Assembly: GCA_014361295.1 (NCBI GenBank)
Contig: JACIVX010000001.1
Coordinates: 62,001 to 126,000, forward strand
Length of the DNA: 64,000 nt
DNA from: Methanomassiliicoccales archaeon
GTDB lineage: Archaea; Thermoplasmatota; Thermoplasmata; Methanomassiliicoccales; JACIVX01
Direction: 5' to 3'
Below are positions 18,648 through 27,920 of the stretch, in pieces. Numbering within the stretch: the first letter of the stretch is position 1; the number at the start of each line of letters is the position of its first letter. The notes below the pieces were generated by a model. The model worked only from the letters and a program-made list of their open reading frames with translations, was not told the DNA's origin and made no database searches. The position numbers and the translations under genes are program-made.

Positions 18648-19049
18648 CTATTCCTTCCCAAGCCTTTCTTTTACTCGCTCCTCGAGAATATCGACGATCC
18701 GATCATCGAGTCCAATCGGTTCACAATACTTGATGGCGATTTTCTTTCCATCGACGTCCACAACTCCCCCTTTGCTTCCCTGCGGGATGCCAAGCTCCGA
18801 TGTGATATCGTCCCTTGTGTGAATCCCGTGCGCGAGGAAACAGGGAACAACAAAGACCGTGTCAACGCCCTCTGTGACCAATTGATTCAATCCTTCTTTA
18901 ATCGTCGGTTTGTTGATGTTCATGAATCCGACGGTGACTGAAAATTCCCTGAATCGTTCTCCGAGTTTCTCCGCAAAATGACTAACGACCTTCTTGTTAT
19001 AATCAAGCTTGCTTCCGTGTCCTACGAGGAGTATCCCTTTCTTGCCCAT
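18648..19049 (-). CDS. cfbA: Sirohydrochlorin nickel(cobalt) chelatase, short form
   Basis: A 133-residue short-type (CbiX-S) chelatase, about half the length of bacterial CbiX, as expected for the archaeal homodimer. The N-terminus GILLVGHGSKLDYN holds the first catalytic His. FVVPCFLAHGIHTRDDI holds the second His region. It inserts Ni2+ (F430) or Co2+ (cobalamin) into sirohydrochlorin. As first gene of the cfb operon it probably serves mainly F430. The ATG at 19049 is preferred over GTG at 19070, because GAGAGTGA lies just before it and the fold begins there. The stop is TAG, followed two codons on by an in-frame TGA. Confidence 0.93.
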   Translation of the reverse strand: MGKKGILLVGHGSKLDYNKKVVSHFAEKLGERFREFSVTVGFMNINKPTIKEGLNQLVTEGVDTVFVVPCFLAHGIHTRDDITSELGIPQGSKGGVVDVDGKKIAIKYCEPIGLDDRIVDILEERVKERLGKE

Positions 19050-19106
19050 AAAGTCACTCTCACTTCTCACGATTTTTTTAGAGAATTCAATCCGGATTAA
19101 TCACTG

Positions 19107-19117
19107 CCATAATAAAA
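19107..19117 (-). promoter_or_regulatory. Candidate TATA box of the cfbAEDCB operon
   Basis: On the minus strand this reads GTTATTTTATT, about 63 bp before the cfbA ATG. It would place the transcript start near 19088 with a ~40-nt leader carrying the Shine-Dalgarno sequence. Confidence 0.4.
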
Positions 19118-19490
19118 TAACTTCCATTTATTCGGCCGATTTCGAAGGATCTTAAAATCTGGAAAAACGATCACATTGGCGAATATCCCATCTTTCATAA
19201 TTATTAAAAAAAGTCATACTGTTGCAGTGTTGAGATTGCACAATTCTCAATATTGCCCAGATGGCCAAAAGGTGGAATTTGTGCACACGGTATCGACCTT
19301 CGCTCTAAGTGAATAAAAATGTACAAATATAGGCTCTGATCCCTGAAGTGAACCGTTGATATGGGAAACCTGCATAGCCTACCAGTATGGATCAAATTAC
19401 GATGATCTGAGTGTTTTGGGAAAAGGTTATTAGGTCCTATCAGGATGCTTTGGTCATACAGAAAGAAGAAATATTCTCGTGGCCAGTTGA
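19118..19490. other. Divergent intergenic region between the cfb and hem operons
   Basis: A ~370-bp AT-rich stretch without a credible gene. It must contain the promoters of both operons and therefore any nickel- or heme-precursor control. Visible in it are one clear dyad (listed separately), two TCATAC words (19215-19220 and near 19455) that match a half-site of the bacterial NikR operator without the matching other half, and an AAATATTC TATA candidate near 19470 for the hem operon. Confidence 0.5.
19231..19251. promoter_or_regulatory. Dyad between the divergent F430 and tetrapyrrole operons
   Basis: TTGAGA (19231-19236) and TCTCAA (19246-19251) are perfect inverted arms around 9 nt, with one more matched pair inside. 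The element lies about 180 bp from cfbA and 240 bp from sirC, within the only region able to coordinate both operons. Regulator binding is inference. Confidence 0.4.
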
Positions 19491-19493
19491 GTG

Positions 19494-20117
19494 ATGCCGA
19501 TGCTTCCTCTCATGATCGATCTCACTGGGAAAAAGGTTGTGGTCTTCGGTGGGGGTGACGTTGGACTTCGCAAGGCGAGGTACTTTGCCAGGGAGGCTGA
19601 GGTCGTCGTAGTCAGTCGTGACATTTCTGTGGATCTAAAAGATAAGGGTCTAAGATTTGTAAGGGAAGACGTTCGAGCTTCTTTTGAACAATGGATCGCA
19701 TGGGCGGATTATGTGATCGCAGCGACTGATGATTTCTCCCTGAACGATATGATTTGCACCTGTGCTATTTCTATGGGTAAGCAGTTCAACAGGGCGGACG
19801 GCGTTGGCTCTTTCTTGATACCCTCTGTCATCGATCGGGGCAATTTTGTTGTTGCAATTTCCACCCTTGGTCGAAGTCCAGCTGTTTCAAAGGCTCTGAA
19901 GGAAGAGCTCGATAGGCTCATTGATGAGAACTGGTCACTGATGGTGACCTTGCAGGAAGAATTGAGAAAAGAAATTAAAGATAAAATCTCCGATCAAAGG
20001 TTGAGAGAAGCGGTTTTGCGATCGGTTGTCCAGGATAAGGAGATTCTCGCGATGCTCGGTAATGACTATCAATTGGCAAAGAAGCGTGCCCTCGAGAAAG
20101 TGAACAGAGGTAATTGA
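19494..20117 (+). CDS. sirC: Precorrin-2 dehydrogenase (siroheme synthase N-terminal type)
   Basis: A ~207-residue NAD-dependent dehydrogenase. It shows the motif VVVFGGGDVGLRKARYF near the N-terminus, then AATDDFSLNDMICTCA and FLIPSVIDRGNFVVAISTLGRSPAVSK, as in SirC and Met8p. It oxidises precorrin-2 to sirohydrochlorin, the branch-point substrate of CfbA. No chelatase or methyltransferase domain is fused. GTG at 19491 and ATGs at 19494 and 19500 are all possible starts. It heads the hem operon: the stop lies one base before the hemA ATG. Confidence 0.92.
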   Translation: MPMLPLMIDLTGKKVVVFGGGDVGLRKARYFAREAEVVVVSRDISVDLKDKGLRFVREDVRASFEQWIAWADYVIAATDDFSLNDMICTCAISMGKQFNRADGVGSFLIPSVIDRGNFVVAISTLGRSPAVSKALKEELDRLIDENWSLMVTLQEELRKEIKDKISDQRLREAVLRSVVQDKEILAMLGNDYQLAKKRALEKVNRGN

Positions 20118-20118
20118 T

Positions 20119-21384
20119 ATGATCATCAGCGTGCATGTAACGCACAAATCCGCCGATATGAAGGCTCTTGAACTCATCGGGCGGCATGATGAGAAAGCGC
20201 TGTTGCACCATCTCCGTCGAATCCAGGGAGTGAAAGAATGCGCCGTACTTCGCACATGCAACCGTGTCGAGCTTTATGCCGTAACGGATGAACCGAGTAC
20301 GACGAGGAACGGAATGGAGGCGATGATCAGCAGGTTCATTCCCTTCGATCACGATCAAAATCTTGTTCAATTTCGTTCCGATCTTGAATCAATCAGACAT
20401 CTGCTGAGAGTTTCAAGCGGTCTTGAATCGATGATCGTCGGCGAAGATCAGATTCAATTTCAGGTGAAGCGCGCATATGAACTCGCGGAGAGCGAAGGGT
20501 GTATCGGCCCCATTCTCTCCCTCATCTTCAGAAAGGCGATCAGCGTCGGGAAAAAAGTTCGCACGGAGACGAAGGTCAACAAAGGTGCGGTTTCGATCGG
20601 ATCGGCTGCAGTCGATCTCGCGGAACGCCTCCTTGGCAGTCTCGAAGGTAAGACAATTCTCGTCATCGGTGCGGGAGAAATGGCGACACTGATCGCGAAG
20701 CATCTGATCGGAAAGAAACCGAACGCGATCTTCGTTTCAAATCGCACATATGACAGAGCTGTCGAACTCGCCTGGTACCTCGGTGGTCAGGCGATCCGTC
20801 TCGACAGCCTTTACGACTACCTGCACAAATGCGATATCGTTCTCGTTGCGACTTCGTCGCCTCACGTGATCCTCGATCGCGCACGAGTGGAGAAAGCGAT
20901 CGCCAAAAAGGGCGAGGGGGAGAAGCTCATCATTATCGATGTCTCGTTCCCAAGAAATGTCGCTGATGATGTCCGGTCGCTGAAAAACGTTGAGATGCAC
21001 GACATCGACGGTCTCAGGGATATTGCACAGGAAAACATTATGAAGAGAAAAAGGGAGGTTCTCGAGGCTGAAAGAATCATCGCTGAAGAGCTTTTGTTGC
21101 TGGAAAAGAAACTTGAGGAAATGGGGGCATCAGAAGTCATTAAGGCGCTCCGTCAGAAGTTCGAGGCGATTAAGGAAGTGGAGATCCGAAAGGCAATTAA
21201 TCGACTTAATCACAGCCCAGAAGACATCGAAACGATCGTGACGGATTTTGCAAATGCCCTTGCGAATCGGTTCCTGGCCGATCCGACAGAGATGCTCAAA
21301 TTGGCGTCCCGGGAGAAGAGGGTGGAAATTCTTAAGGCTGCGCGCGAATTGTTCAGATTGGAGGAGAACAAAAATGTTTCCTGA
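20119..21384 (+). CDS. hemA: Glutamyl-tRNA reductase
   Basis: A 421-residue enzyme reducing glutamyl-tRNA to glutamate-1-semialdehyde with NADPH, the first committed step of C5 tetrapyrrole synthesis. The catalytic Cys is in [13 protein letters not shown] (~50). [19 protein letters not shown] and [19 protein letters not shown] (~175) mark the family. The C-terminal helical dimerisation part is present, so the protein is full length. GAGGTAATT stands before the ATG as a Shine-Dalgarno sequence. Confidence 0.96.
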   Translation: MIISVHVTHKSADMKALELIGRHDEKALLHHLRRIQGVKECAVLRTCNRVELYAVTDEPSTTRNGMEAMISRFIPFDHDQNLVQFRSDLESIRHLLRVSSGLESMIVGEDQIQFQVKRAYELAESEGCIGPILSLIFRKAISVGKKVRTETKVNKGAVSIGSAAVDLAERLLGSLEGKTILVIGAGEMATLIAKHLIGKKPNAIFVSNRTYDRAVELAWYLGGQAIRLDSLYDYLHKCDIVLVATSSPHVILDRARVEKAIAKKGEGEKLIIIDVSFPRNVADDVRSLKNVEMHDIDGLRDIAQENIMKRKREVLEAERIIAEELLLLEKKLEEMGASEVIKALRQKFEAIKEVEIRKAINRLNHSPEDIETIVTDFANALANRFLADPTEMLKLASREKRVEILKAARELFRLEENKNVS

Positions 21385-22342
21385 TACGAGATTGAGGCGT
21401 CTGCGGTTAAATCCGCAGATTAGGGAGATGGTGAGAGAAACGCGACTATCCGTTAAGAACTTCATTTATCCGATGTTCTTCAACGAAAACCTCACGAAGC
21501 CAAAACCGATCACCTCGATGCCAGGGGTGAATGCATATCCCGTCAAAATGGCGGGGGAACAGGCAGCTGAAGCATACGAACTCGGTATTCCGGCAGTCAT
21601 GGTTTTCGGGATACCGAAACATAAGGACGAAGAAGGTAGTGGCGCGTGGGCAAAGGATGGCGTTGCGCAGAAAGCGATCCAGAATATTAAGAAAGCAAGT
21701 GACGTTGTTGTCGTTGCCGATCTGTGTCTTTGCGAATACACATCACATGGGCACTGCGGAAAGGTCAGAAATGGCGAGATCCTCAACGACGAAACACTCG
21801 ACCTTTACGCGAAGACGGCCGTCAGCCAGGCAGAGGCAGGCGCCGACATGATCGCGCCGAGCGGAATGATGGACGGCATGGTTGCATCAATCAGAACCGC
21901 ACTGGATGATGCTGGATTCAAGAACATTCCGATCATGTCGTATAGCGCGAAGTACGCGTCAGGATTTTACGGACCCTTCAGGGAGGCGGCTGAATCAGCG
22001 CCCAAGTTCGGTGACAGGCGATCGCACCAAATGGATCCTCCCAACGCGCGTGAAGCTCTCAGAGAAATGGAGTTGGATCTTGCGGAGGGCGCGGATATTC
22101 TGATGGTCAAGCCAGCACTCGCATATCTGGATGTGATCAGGGAGGCGAGAATCATGTTCAATGTGCCGATCGCGGCGTATAATGTGAGTGGCGAGTATTC
22201 GATGATTATGGCGGCCGCCGAAAAGGGGTGGCTCGATAAAGATAGAATCATGATGGAAGTTCTCACCGCGATCAAGAGGGCAGGTGCTGATATCATATTG
22301 ACCTATTTCGCGAAGGATGTCGCGAAAAAACTGAAGGAGTGA
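21374..22342 (+). CDS. hemB: Porphobilinogen synthase (delta-aminolevulinate dehydratase)
   Basis: A 322-residue enzyme condensing two aminolevulinates. The cysteine-rich [16 protein letters not shown] (~120) marks the zinc-dependent type. The Schiff-base lysines are in [15 protein letters not shown] and [12 protein letters not shown]. An open frame extends 42 codons upstream into hemA, but the conserved start is [11 protein letters not shown] at 21374. That ATG overlaps the hemA end by 11 bp, which implies translational coupling. Confidence 0.96.
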   Translation: MFPDTRLRRLRLNPQIREMVRETRLSVKNFIYPMFFNENLTKPKPITSMPGVNAYPVKMAGEQAAEAYELGIPAVMVFGIPKHKDEEGSGAWAKDGVAQKAIQNIKKASDVVVVADLCLCEYTSHGHCGKVRNGEILNDETLDLYAKTAVSQAEAGADMIAPSGMMDGMVASIRTALDDAGFKNIPIMSYSAKYASGFYGPFREAAESAPKFGDRRSHQMDPPNAREALREMELDLAEGADILMVKPALAYLDVIREARIMFNVPIAAYNVSGEYSMIMAAAEKGWLDKDRIMMEVLTAIKRAGADIILTYFAKDVAKKLKE

Positions 22343-22352
22343 GGTTCTCCGG

Positions 22353-23633
22353 ATGAGGAATACGAGTCGATCAAAGGATCTCTACGATCGGGCGAAAAGG
22401 CTCATGCCCGGCGGCGTCTCAAGTCCCGTGAGAGCGTTCGCCCCTTATCCACTATATATTTCAAAGGGCAAAGGATCGAAAATCTGGGATGTTGATGGAA
22501 ACGAATATATTGATTACTGCATGGCTTTCGGTCCGCTGATCCTCGGGCATGCTCACCCCTCGGTTGTCAAAGCGCTTCAGGAACAGGCGGAAAACGGAAC
22601 GCTTTACGGCACTCCGATCGAGAAGGAAATCGAGCTCGCCGAGATGATCTGCAATTATTATCCATCTATTGAAATGGTGAGGTTCGTTAGTAGCGGTACC
22701 GAGGCGACAATGCACGTTCTCCGATTGGCACGTGGATACACCGGGAAAAACAAAGTGATCAAGATCGAAGGCGCATTCCATGGTGCTCACGACGCCGTGC
22801 TTGTCAAGGCCGGCTCTGGCGCTACAACGCACAGTGTGCCGAATTCGATGGGAATTCCATCGGAAGTCACCAAGAACACGCTGCTCGCTCCCTTTAATGA
22901 CGTTCCCGCCGTTGAAAAAATCGTCAAAGAAAATAAGAACGAAATCGCCGCTCTTATCCTCGAGCCAGTCATCGGGAATGCAGGGCCGATTCTGCCAGAT
23001 AAGGATTATCTCGCATCCCTGAGGGAATTAACCAGCGACGAAGGAATCTTGCTCATTTTCGACGAGGTCATCACCGGCTTCCGCCTCGCAATGGGCGGTG
23101 CTCAGGAATACTTTGGGGTGAAACCTGATCTGACAACGCTCGGCAAGATCGTCGGCGGGGGAATGCCGATTGGAGTCTTTGGTGGCCCGGAGGAGATCAT
23201 GTCGATGATCTCCCCGATAGGCAAAGTGTACCAGGCAGGAACATTCAGCGGCAATCCGATGAGTCTCGCTGCAGGTATCGCGACGTTAAAGGAACTGGCA
23301 AGAATTGGACATCGAGAATTGAATCGAAGGGGTGAAGCGATCAGGAAAGGGATTGAGGGTGTTATCGATGAGTTGCATCTCGATTTCACCGTTACTGGTA
23401 TCGGCTCGATGTTCCAACTCTTCATGACGAAAGGGCCAATACGTAATTATGAGGATGCGAAGAGATCGGATACTGCGCTTTTCAACAGGTTGTTCAGAGG
23501 TCTCCTCGAGAAAGGTGTTTATCTACCGCCTTCTCAATTTGAAACGAATTTCCTATCGACGGCGCATTCTGACGAGGACATCGAAAGAACTGTGAACGCA
23601 TTTGACGAAGTCTTGAGGGAAATCACGCAATGA
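22353..23633 (+). CDS. hemL: Glutamate-1-semialdehyde 2,1-aminomutase
   Basis: A 426-residue PLP enzyme of aminotransferase class III. It converts glutamate-1-semialdehyde to 5-aminolevulinate. [14 protein letters not shown] is the typical N-terminus. [11 protein letters not shown] binds the cofactor pyridine, and [14 protein letters not shown] holds the PLP lysine (~265). It begins 10 bp after hemB and its TGA overlaps the hemC ATG (ATGA). Confidence 0.96.
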   Translation: MRNTSRSKDLYDRAKRLMPGGVSSPVRAFAPYPLYISKGKGSKIWDVDGNEYIDYCMAFGPLILGHAHPSVVKALQEQAENGTLYGTPIEKEIELAEMICNYYPSIEMVRFVSSGTEATMHVLRLARGYTGKNKVIKIEGAFHGAHDAVLVKAGSGATTHSVPNSMGIPSEVTKNTLLAPFNDVPAVEKIVKENKNEIAALILEPVIGNAGPILPDKDYLASLRELTSDEGILLIFDEVITGFRLAMGGAQEYFGVKPDLTTLGKIVGGGMPIGVFGGPEEIMSMISPIGKVYQAGTFSGNPMSLAAGIATLKELARIGHRELNRRGEAIRKGIEGVIDELHLDFTVTGIGSMFQLFMTKGPIRNYEDAKRSDTALFNRLFRGLLEKGVYLPPSQFETNFLSTAHSDEDIERTVNAFDEVLREITQ

Positions 23634-24514
23634 TCGTCGGCACGCGCGGAAGCAAACTCGCACTTGCTCAAACATCGATTTTCGTCGACGCCTTTAGGAA
23701 GAAGTTTCCAGACGTTGATATTGAAATCAGAAAAATCGTCACGACTGGCGATAGAATCAGAGATCGCCCGTTGAGTGCCGTCGGCGGATTCGGTGCTTTC
23801 GTTAAGGAGCTTGACAGAGAGATACTCGAAGGAAAAATCGATGTCGCTGTGAACAGCCTTAAGGATATGCCAGTTAAATTGACCGAAGGGACATGTCTCG
23901 CCGCTGTACTTCCTAGAGGTCCGGTCGAGGATGTGATCATCCCTCCATTGCCGTTGGAAAAACTTCCACCTCGTTCTATTGTTGGGACGTCAAGTATTAG
24001 AAGAAAAGCGCTACTGATGAGCAAGAGGGACGACCTTGTTATCAAGGATATGAGGGGCAACGTGACAACGCGCCTACGCAAGCTCGAATCAAAAGAATAT
24101 GACGCGATCGTCATGGCAAGGGTAGGACTGGAGCGAATAGGATTTGAGGGTCATTTCCTCCCGCTCGACCCTGAAGAATTTATCCCAGCGGTTGGCCAGG
24201 GCGCGATTGCAGTCGTCTGCAAGAAGGGTTCGGAATACGAGAAGATGTTGAAGTCTATTGAAGATCCAGTAACGAGGATGGAGGTTGATGCGGAGCGATT
24301 TATCTTGAGGGCACTTGGCGGTGGATGTTCCGTTCCGATCGGTCTATGGGCTAAGGTTGATGGCGAGAGTATAAGGATCAGGGGGATTGTCCTGACCGAG
24401 ACTGGTAAGCAACTGGCGAAGGTTGATCAAACTTTCAACGTCGAGATGATTCCGCAAGCTCTCGATGAAATTGTTTCTGAATTGAGAAAAGGAATGGAAG
24501 GCGATCATCGATGA
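23630..24514 (+). CDS. hemC: Hydroxymethylbilane synthase (porphobilinogen deaminase)
   Basis: A 294-residue enzyme polymerising four porphobilinogens. [14 protein letters not shown] is the N-terminal signature. The arginine-rich [12 protein letters not shown] and [12 protein letters not shown] bind substrate acid groups. The dipyrromethane cofactor attaches to Cys in [11 protein letters not shown] (~235). It overlaps hemL and cobA by 4 bp each. Confidence 0.96.
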   Translation: MIVGTRGSKLALAQTSIFVDAFRKKFPDVDIEIRKIVTTGDRIRDRPLSAVGGFGAFVKELDREILEGKIDVAVNSLKDMPVKLTEGTCLAAVLPRGPVEDVIIPPLPLEKLPPRSIVGTSSIRRKALLMSKRDDLVIKDMRGNVTTRLRKLESKEYDAIVMARVGLERIGFEGHFLPLDPEEFIPAVGQGAIAVVCKKGSEYEKMLKSIEDPVTRMEVDAERFILRALGGGCSVPIGLWAKVDGESIRIRGIVLTETGKQLAKVDQTFNVEMIPQALDEIVSELRKGMEGDHR

Positions 24515-25263
24515 ATGCTAGAAAGGGAGAAGTTTTTCTGGTGGGGGCAGGACCGGGCGATCCGGATCTAATTACGGTGAAGGGAAGGGCAATCATCGAG
24601 AAGGCGGACGTGATCGTGCATGACTTCTTGGTCCCGAAGGAGCTCCTCTCGGTTGCGAAAAAAGGGGCGGAAATTATTGACGTGAGCAAGAGGGGGGGCG
24701 AGCATCTGATGGAACAGGCGGCAATCAATGAGATTCTTTTGGAGAAAGCGAGGGAAGGGAAGATCGTTGTCAGGCTGAAAGGCGGCGATCCCTTTTTATT
24801 CGGTAGGGGCGGGGAAGAGGCTGAGTTTTTGAAAAGGAACGGAATCGATGTGCATGTGATTCCTGGTGTGACCTCAGCGATCGCTGTCCCTGCCCTTGCA
24901 GGTATCCCGGTCACGCATCGGGGTTATTCATCGGCCTTCACTGTCATCACGGGTCATGAGAGTGCCGATAAGGAAAAAGAGGTTCTCAACTGGAATGCGC
25001 TCTCGTCCATCGGCGGCACGATTGTCATCCTTATGGGGGTTTCGGCGATGGAGCGAAATGTGAAGAGACTTTTGGCCGGAGGACTCGATCCGGAGACGCC
25101 TGCCGCGGTTATTGAAAAAGGGGCGACAGCAGAGGAACGTGTCGTCACTGGTCCGTTGTCAAGAATCTCGGAGATTTGTAGAAAGGAATCGATCAAACCG
25201 CCAGCATTGATGGTCATTGGTCACGTTGTTTCTTTAAGAGACACCCTAGGTGATTTGCGTTGA
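24511..25263 (+). CDS. cobA: Uroporphyrinogen-III C-methyltransferase
   Basis: A 250-residue SAM-dependent enzyme that methylates uroporphyrinogen III at C2 and C7 to give precorrin-2. LVGAGPGDPDLIT, RLKGGDPFLFGRGGEEAE and PVTHRGYSSAFTVITGH are signature regions. It is the stand-alone CobA/SUMT form, not CysG. It overlaps hemC by 4 bp and hemD by one base (TGATG). Confidence 0.96.
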   Translation: MNARKGEVFLVGAGPGDPDLITVKGRAIIEKADVIVHDFLVPKELLSVAKKGAEIIDVSKRGGEHLMEQAAINEILLEKAREGKIVVRLKGGDPFLFGRGGEEAEFLKRNGIDVHVIPGVTSAIAVPALAGIPVTHRGYSSAFTVITGHESADKEKEVLNWNALSSIGGTIVILMGVSAMERNVKRLLAGGLDPETPAAVIEKGATAEERVVTGPLSRISEICRKESIKPPALMVIGHVVSLRDTLGDLR

Positions 25264-26051
25264 TGCGTCTCGCTATCATGCGGCCAGAAGAAAAGATAGG
25301 AGAATCGATCGAGATTGCGAAGTGTTTGGGATTTGAGCCGATCTGCGCCTCGCCGTTGAAAGTGAAGATCGTCGACTCTCCCGACTATGATGCATTTCTT
25401 CAATATGCAATTCTAGGACAGATCGATATCGTAATCATCACGAGCGCGATCGGCGCGAGGGCGATGATTGAGCTGGCTGACAAGAGGGGGAGAAGGGACG
25501 ATTTGATTGAGGCTTTAAAGCGAATCTGCATCGTCACGATCGGTCTCGAGACAGCGAAATCGATTGAGAGCATGGGAATCCGCGTTGATATGATGCCAAA
25601 GACGTTTTCATCGGAAGGCGTTATCGAAATGTTGTTATCGTCGTCTATTAAAGGAAAGAGAGTATTCCTCCTTCGATCGGACAAGGGAGAAAGGAAGCTT
25701 GTTGAGAAGTTGAGGGAATCTCATGCTGAGGTCACTGAGATTGTCATTTATTCACTTGTGCCAGATATTGAAGACCCTGGTTTGTCGAAAATCATCGACG
25801 CCCTGGTCGCAGGGGATTTGAACATTCTTGCCTTCACGAGTCCTTTGTCGGCAAAAGTCTTTCTTGATGCAGCGATGACAAAGTACCCCGAAAGAATCAT
25901 CAGCGACGCGCTTGACCGTTCGATCGTTGCGGCGATCGGGGAGCCGACGAAACGAATGTTGGAATCATGTGGAGTCAGGGTTGACGTGGTGCCTCCAAGG
26001 GCGACATTCGAAAGTCTTGTCCACGCAATCAAGAGTAGGATTTTTAAATGA
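25263..26051 (+). CDS. hemD: Uroporphyrinogen-III synthase
   Basis: A 262-residue protein of the low-conservation HemD family. It has two alternating alpha/beta domains, with IVIITSAIGARAMIEL, VFLLRSDKGERKLVEKL, LAFTSPLSAKVFLDA and VAAIGEPTKRMLESCGVRVD as the most typical parts. It closes hydroxymethylbilane with D-ring inversion. The ATG at 25263 overlaps the cobA stop; a TTG one codon earlier is less likely. It is the last gene of the operon, ending 35 bp from the convergent nikO. Confidence 0.9.
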   Translation: MRLAIMRPEEKIGESIEIAKCLGFEPICASPLKVKIVDSPDYDAFLQYAILGQIDIVIITSAIGARAMIELADKRGRRDDLIEALKRICIVTIGLETAKSIESMGIRVDMMPKTFSSEGVIEMLLSSSIKGKRVFLLRSDKGERKLVEKLRESHAEVTEIVIYSLVPDIEDPGLSKIIDALVAGDLNILAFTSPLSAKVFLDAAMTKYPERIISDALDRSIVAAIGEPTKRMLESCGVRVDVVPPRATFESLVHAIKSRIFK

Positions 26052-26086
26052 TTTTGAAAAAATGAATCGCAACAATCAAATGTTCA

Positions 26087-26911
26087 TCATTTATCGTTTT
26101 TACGGCACTCTTCATCGATGATCTTGAGCGCTTCATCGACCGTCAATGGGAGGCGGAATTTTCTGTCGCTCGTGCGGCGCCACCGGTCCATCAGCCTGAG
26201 CATCGATGGCAATTCAAGATTCGCACTTGCGAGAACATCTGGTCTCTCGACGAGTTCTGATGGTTTCCCATCAAAAATAATCGACTTTTTCAATACGATC
26301 GCTCGATTTGTCAATTCGAATGCAACGGAAAGATCGTGCGTTGCCAGCACGACCGTCTGCGAAACCGAGTCAAGAATATTGACAAGGTCCCTTCTTCCTT
26401 GGGGGTCGAGATTCGCTGTTGGTTCATCAAGAAGAAGAATCGGCGCTTTCATCGCGAGCACCCCTGCGATCGCAACTCTCTTCTTCTCACCGAAACTCAA
26501 ATGGTGCGGTACTCTTTCCTCATATCCTTCAATGCCGGCCATTTTCATCGCCTCCCTCACCCTCTTTTTGACTTCCTCTTCAGGCAGGCCTAAGTTGATT
26601 GGGCCAAAAGCGACATCGTCCCAGACCGTCGGCATAAAAATCTGATCATCTGGATCTTGGAATAGAAAACCGATGTATTTTCTCAGACGCTCAGCATCTT
26701 TTTTTGAGAGTGCCGTACCCATGATTTCCACGTTTCCAGCACTCGGAAAATAGAGACCAGCGAGAATTCGAAGTAGTGTACTCTTTCCAGCACCGTTCGG
26801 ACCTACAATCGCAACTCTTTCCCCTTCCGAAATCTTCAGCGACACATTTTCTAATGCTTGTACACCGTCGACATAGGTGTACGAGACGTTCACGAGTTTC
26901 AGAGCGTCCAA
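26087..26911 (-). CDS. nikO: Nickel/cobalt ECF transporter ATPase
   Basis: A 274-residue ABC ATPase. Walker A is VGPNGAGKST (~36-45), the Q-loop is in GFLFQDPDDQIFMPTV, the signature is LSFGEKKRVAIAG and Walker B is ILLLDEPTANLD. The ECF-type Q-loop and signature match CbiO/NikO. It powers uptake with NikQ and the NikMN metal-binding pair. It overlaps nikQ by 13 bp. Confidence 0.93.
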   Translation of the reverse strand: MDALKLVNVSYTYVDGVQALENVSLKISEGERVAIVGPNGAGKSTLLRILAGLYFPSAGNVEIMGTALSKKDAERLRKYIGFLFQDPDDQIFMPTVWDDVAFGPINLGLPEEEVKKRVREAMKMAGIEGYEERVPHHLSFGEKKRVAIAGVLAMKAPILLLDEPTANLDPQGRRDLVNILDSVSQTVVLATHDLSVAFELTNRAIVLKKSIIFDGKPSELVERPDVLASANLELPSMLRLMDRWRRTSDRKFRLPLTVDEALKIIDEECRKNDK

Positions 26912-27633
26912 ATGATCACACCGGCCTGGATGAAGAGGGACATGAGGGACATACCAATGAACGCTGCGGCGAAGACCGCGTCGCGGGGTTTCGCTCGTAG
27001 GTGGCTCAGTGTCCTCACCTCACCCGTGTAGCCACGAGAAAGCAAGGCGGAATAAATATTGTTCGCTCTGCTGTGTGATCGCACGAGGACCATCCCAGCT
27101 GTGTAAGCGATTGTGCGGAGTGCTTCAACGTTCAGAAGACTCTTTCCTCCGTTGAATCCACGCGCCTCACGCGCGAGCTTCATTCTTTCCAATTCATCGA
27201 TAAAAACGAAGATGAATCGATATGTAAAGAGAAGGAGCGAAATGATGATCGCTGGGACTTTAAACCATCGGAGTGCCTTCAGGAATTCGAAAAATGGTGT
27301 TGTTGAGACAAGAAGGATAAGCGCGAGGACCGAATCGGTGATTCGAAGGAACATTGCGGCGGCCTCCTCAGATCCTGAAGAGTACCACATCGTAAGGGAG
27401 GCGAATACGGCGAATGGAAGCGCCAAGACGTAGGATTTCACGATGTGGATTGGAGGAATACGGGAGGCCGCTACAATGAGGAGGAGAAAAAGAAGGGAAA
27501 TGATCAACGGAGTTAGTTCTCGGAGCAGGGCAATCGAGATGATGAAGATGACTGTACTTGCGATTTTAACCCTTGGATCGAAGTTGCAGAGTGGCGATTG
27601 CTTCGCGTACTGATCGATTTCATGATGTTTCAT
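26899..27633 (-). CDS. nikQ: Nickel/cobalt ECF transporter T-component
   Basis: A 244-residue membrane protein of the CbiQ/EcfT family with about 5 helices. The coupling region has two helices with the EcfT-type Ala-Arg-Gly motif, here LAREARGFNGG and LLSRGYTG. FDPRVKIASTVIFI near the N-terminus is typical. It couples ATP hydrolysis by NikO to metal release by NikM. It overlaps nikN by 4 bp. Confidence 0.92.
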   Translation of the reverse strand: MKHHEIDQYAKQSPLCNFDPRVKIASTVIFIISIALLRELTPLIISLLFLLLIVAASRIPPIHIVKSYVLALPFAVFASLTMWYSSGSEEAAAMFLRITDSVLALILLVSTTPFFEFLKALRWFKVPAIIISLLLFTYRFIFVFIDELERMKLAREARGFNGGKSLLNVEALRTIAYTAGMVLVRSHSRANNIYSALLSRGYTGEVRTLSHLRAKPRDAVFAAAFIGMSLMSLFIQAGVIIWTL

Positions 27634-27920
27634 TTTGCTTCCTTACTTTCCTTCTTTTTTCCTGCGATTTTGAAGTAGGCATACGAAATGCCGAAGACGA
27701 GGCCGAAGCCCAGGAGCCCAGCGAAGAATGCCGTCACGTAGTCTTCGCCATAGTCAAGGGGTGCGTGATAGACTGGCTCTCCCTCTTCCACGCCCGCATT
27801 TTCCATCGTCTTTTCAAGTCCGTCTCCGTAGGGGGCGGAAAAGATGAAGTAAAAGACGAGTCCTATTGCAAAGAGAATGATGATGCCAACGATCGCCTTC
27901 AGCAAGGTCTTCTCGGTCAC
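27630..27920 (-). CDS. nikN: PDGLE-domain component of the nickel transporter
   Basis: A 96-residue protein with one N-terminal and one C-terminal membrane helix and the extracellular motif APYGDGLEKTMENAGVEE between them. This is the PDGLE-type module that replaces CbiN in nickel-specific systems, often fused to NikM. Its presence argues for nickel rather than cobalt. It starts with GTG and overlaps nikM (GTGA). Confidence 0.88.
   Translation of the reverse strand: MTEKTLLKAIVGIIILFAIGLVFYFIFSAPYGDGLEKTMENAGVEEGEPVYHAPLDYGEDYVTAFFAGLLGFGLVFGISYAYFKIAGKKKESKEAK

Noticed and set aside
19215-19220. TCATAC as a NikR half-site near the cfb promoter
   Set aside because: The partner GTATGA at the proper spacing is missing, so a classical NikR site is not supported.
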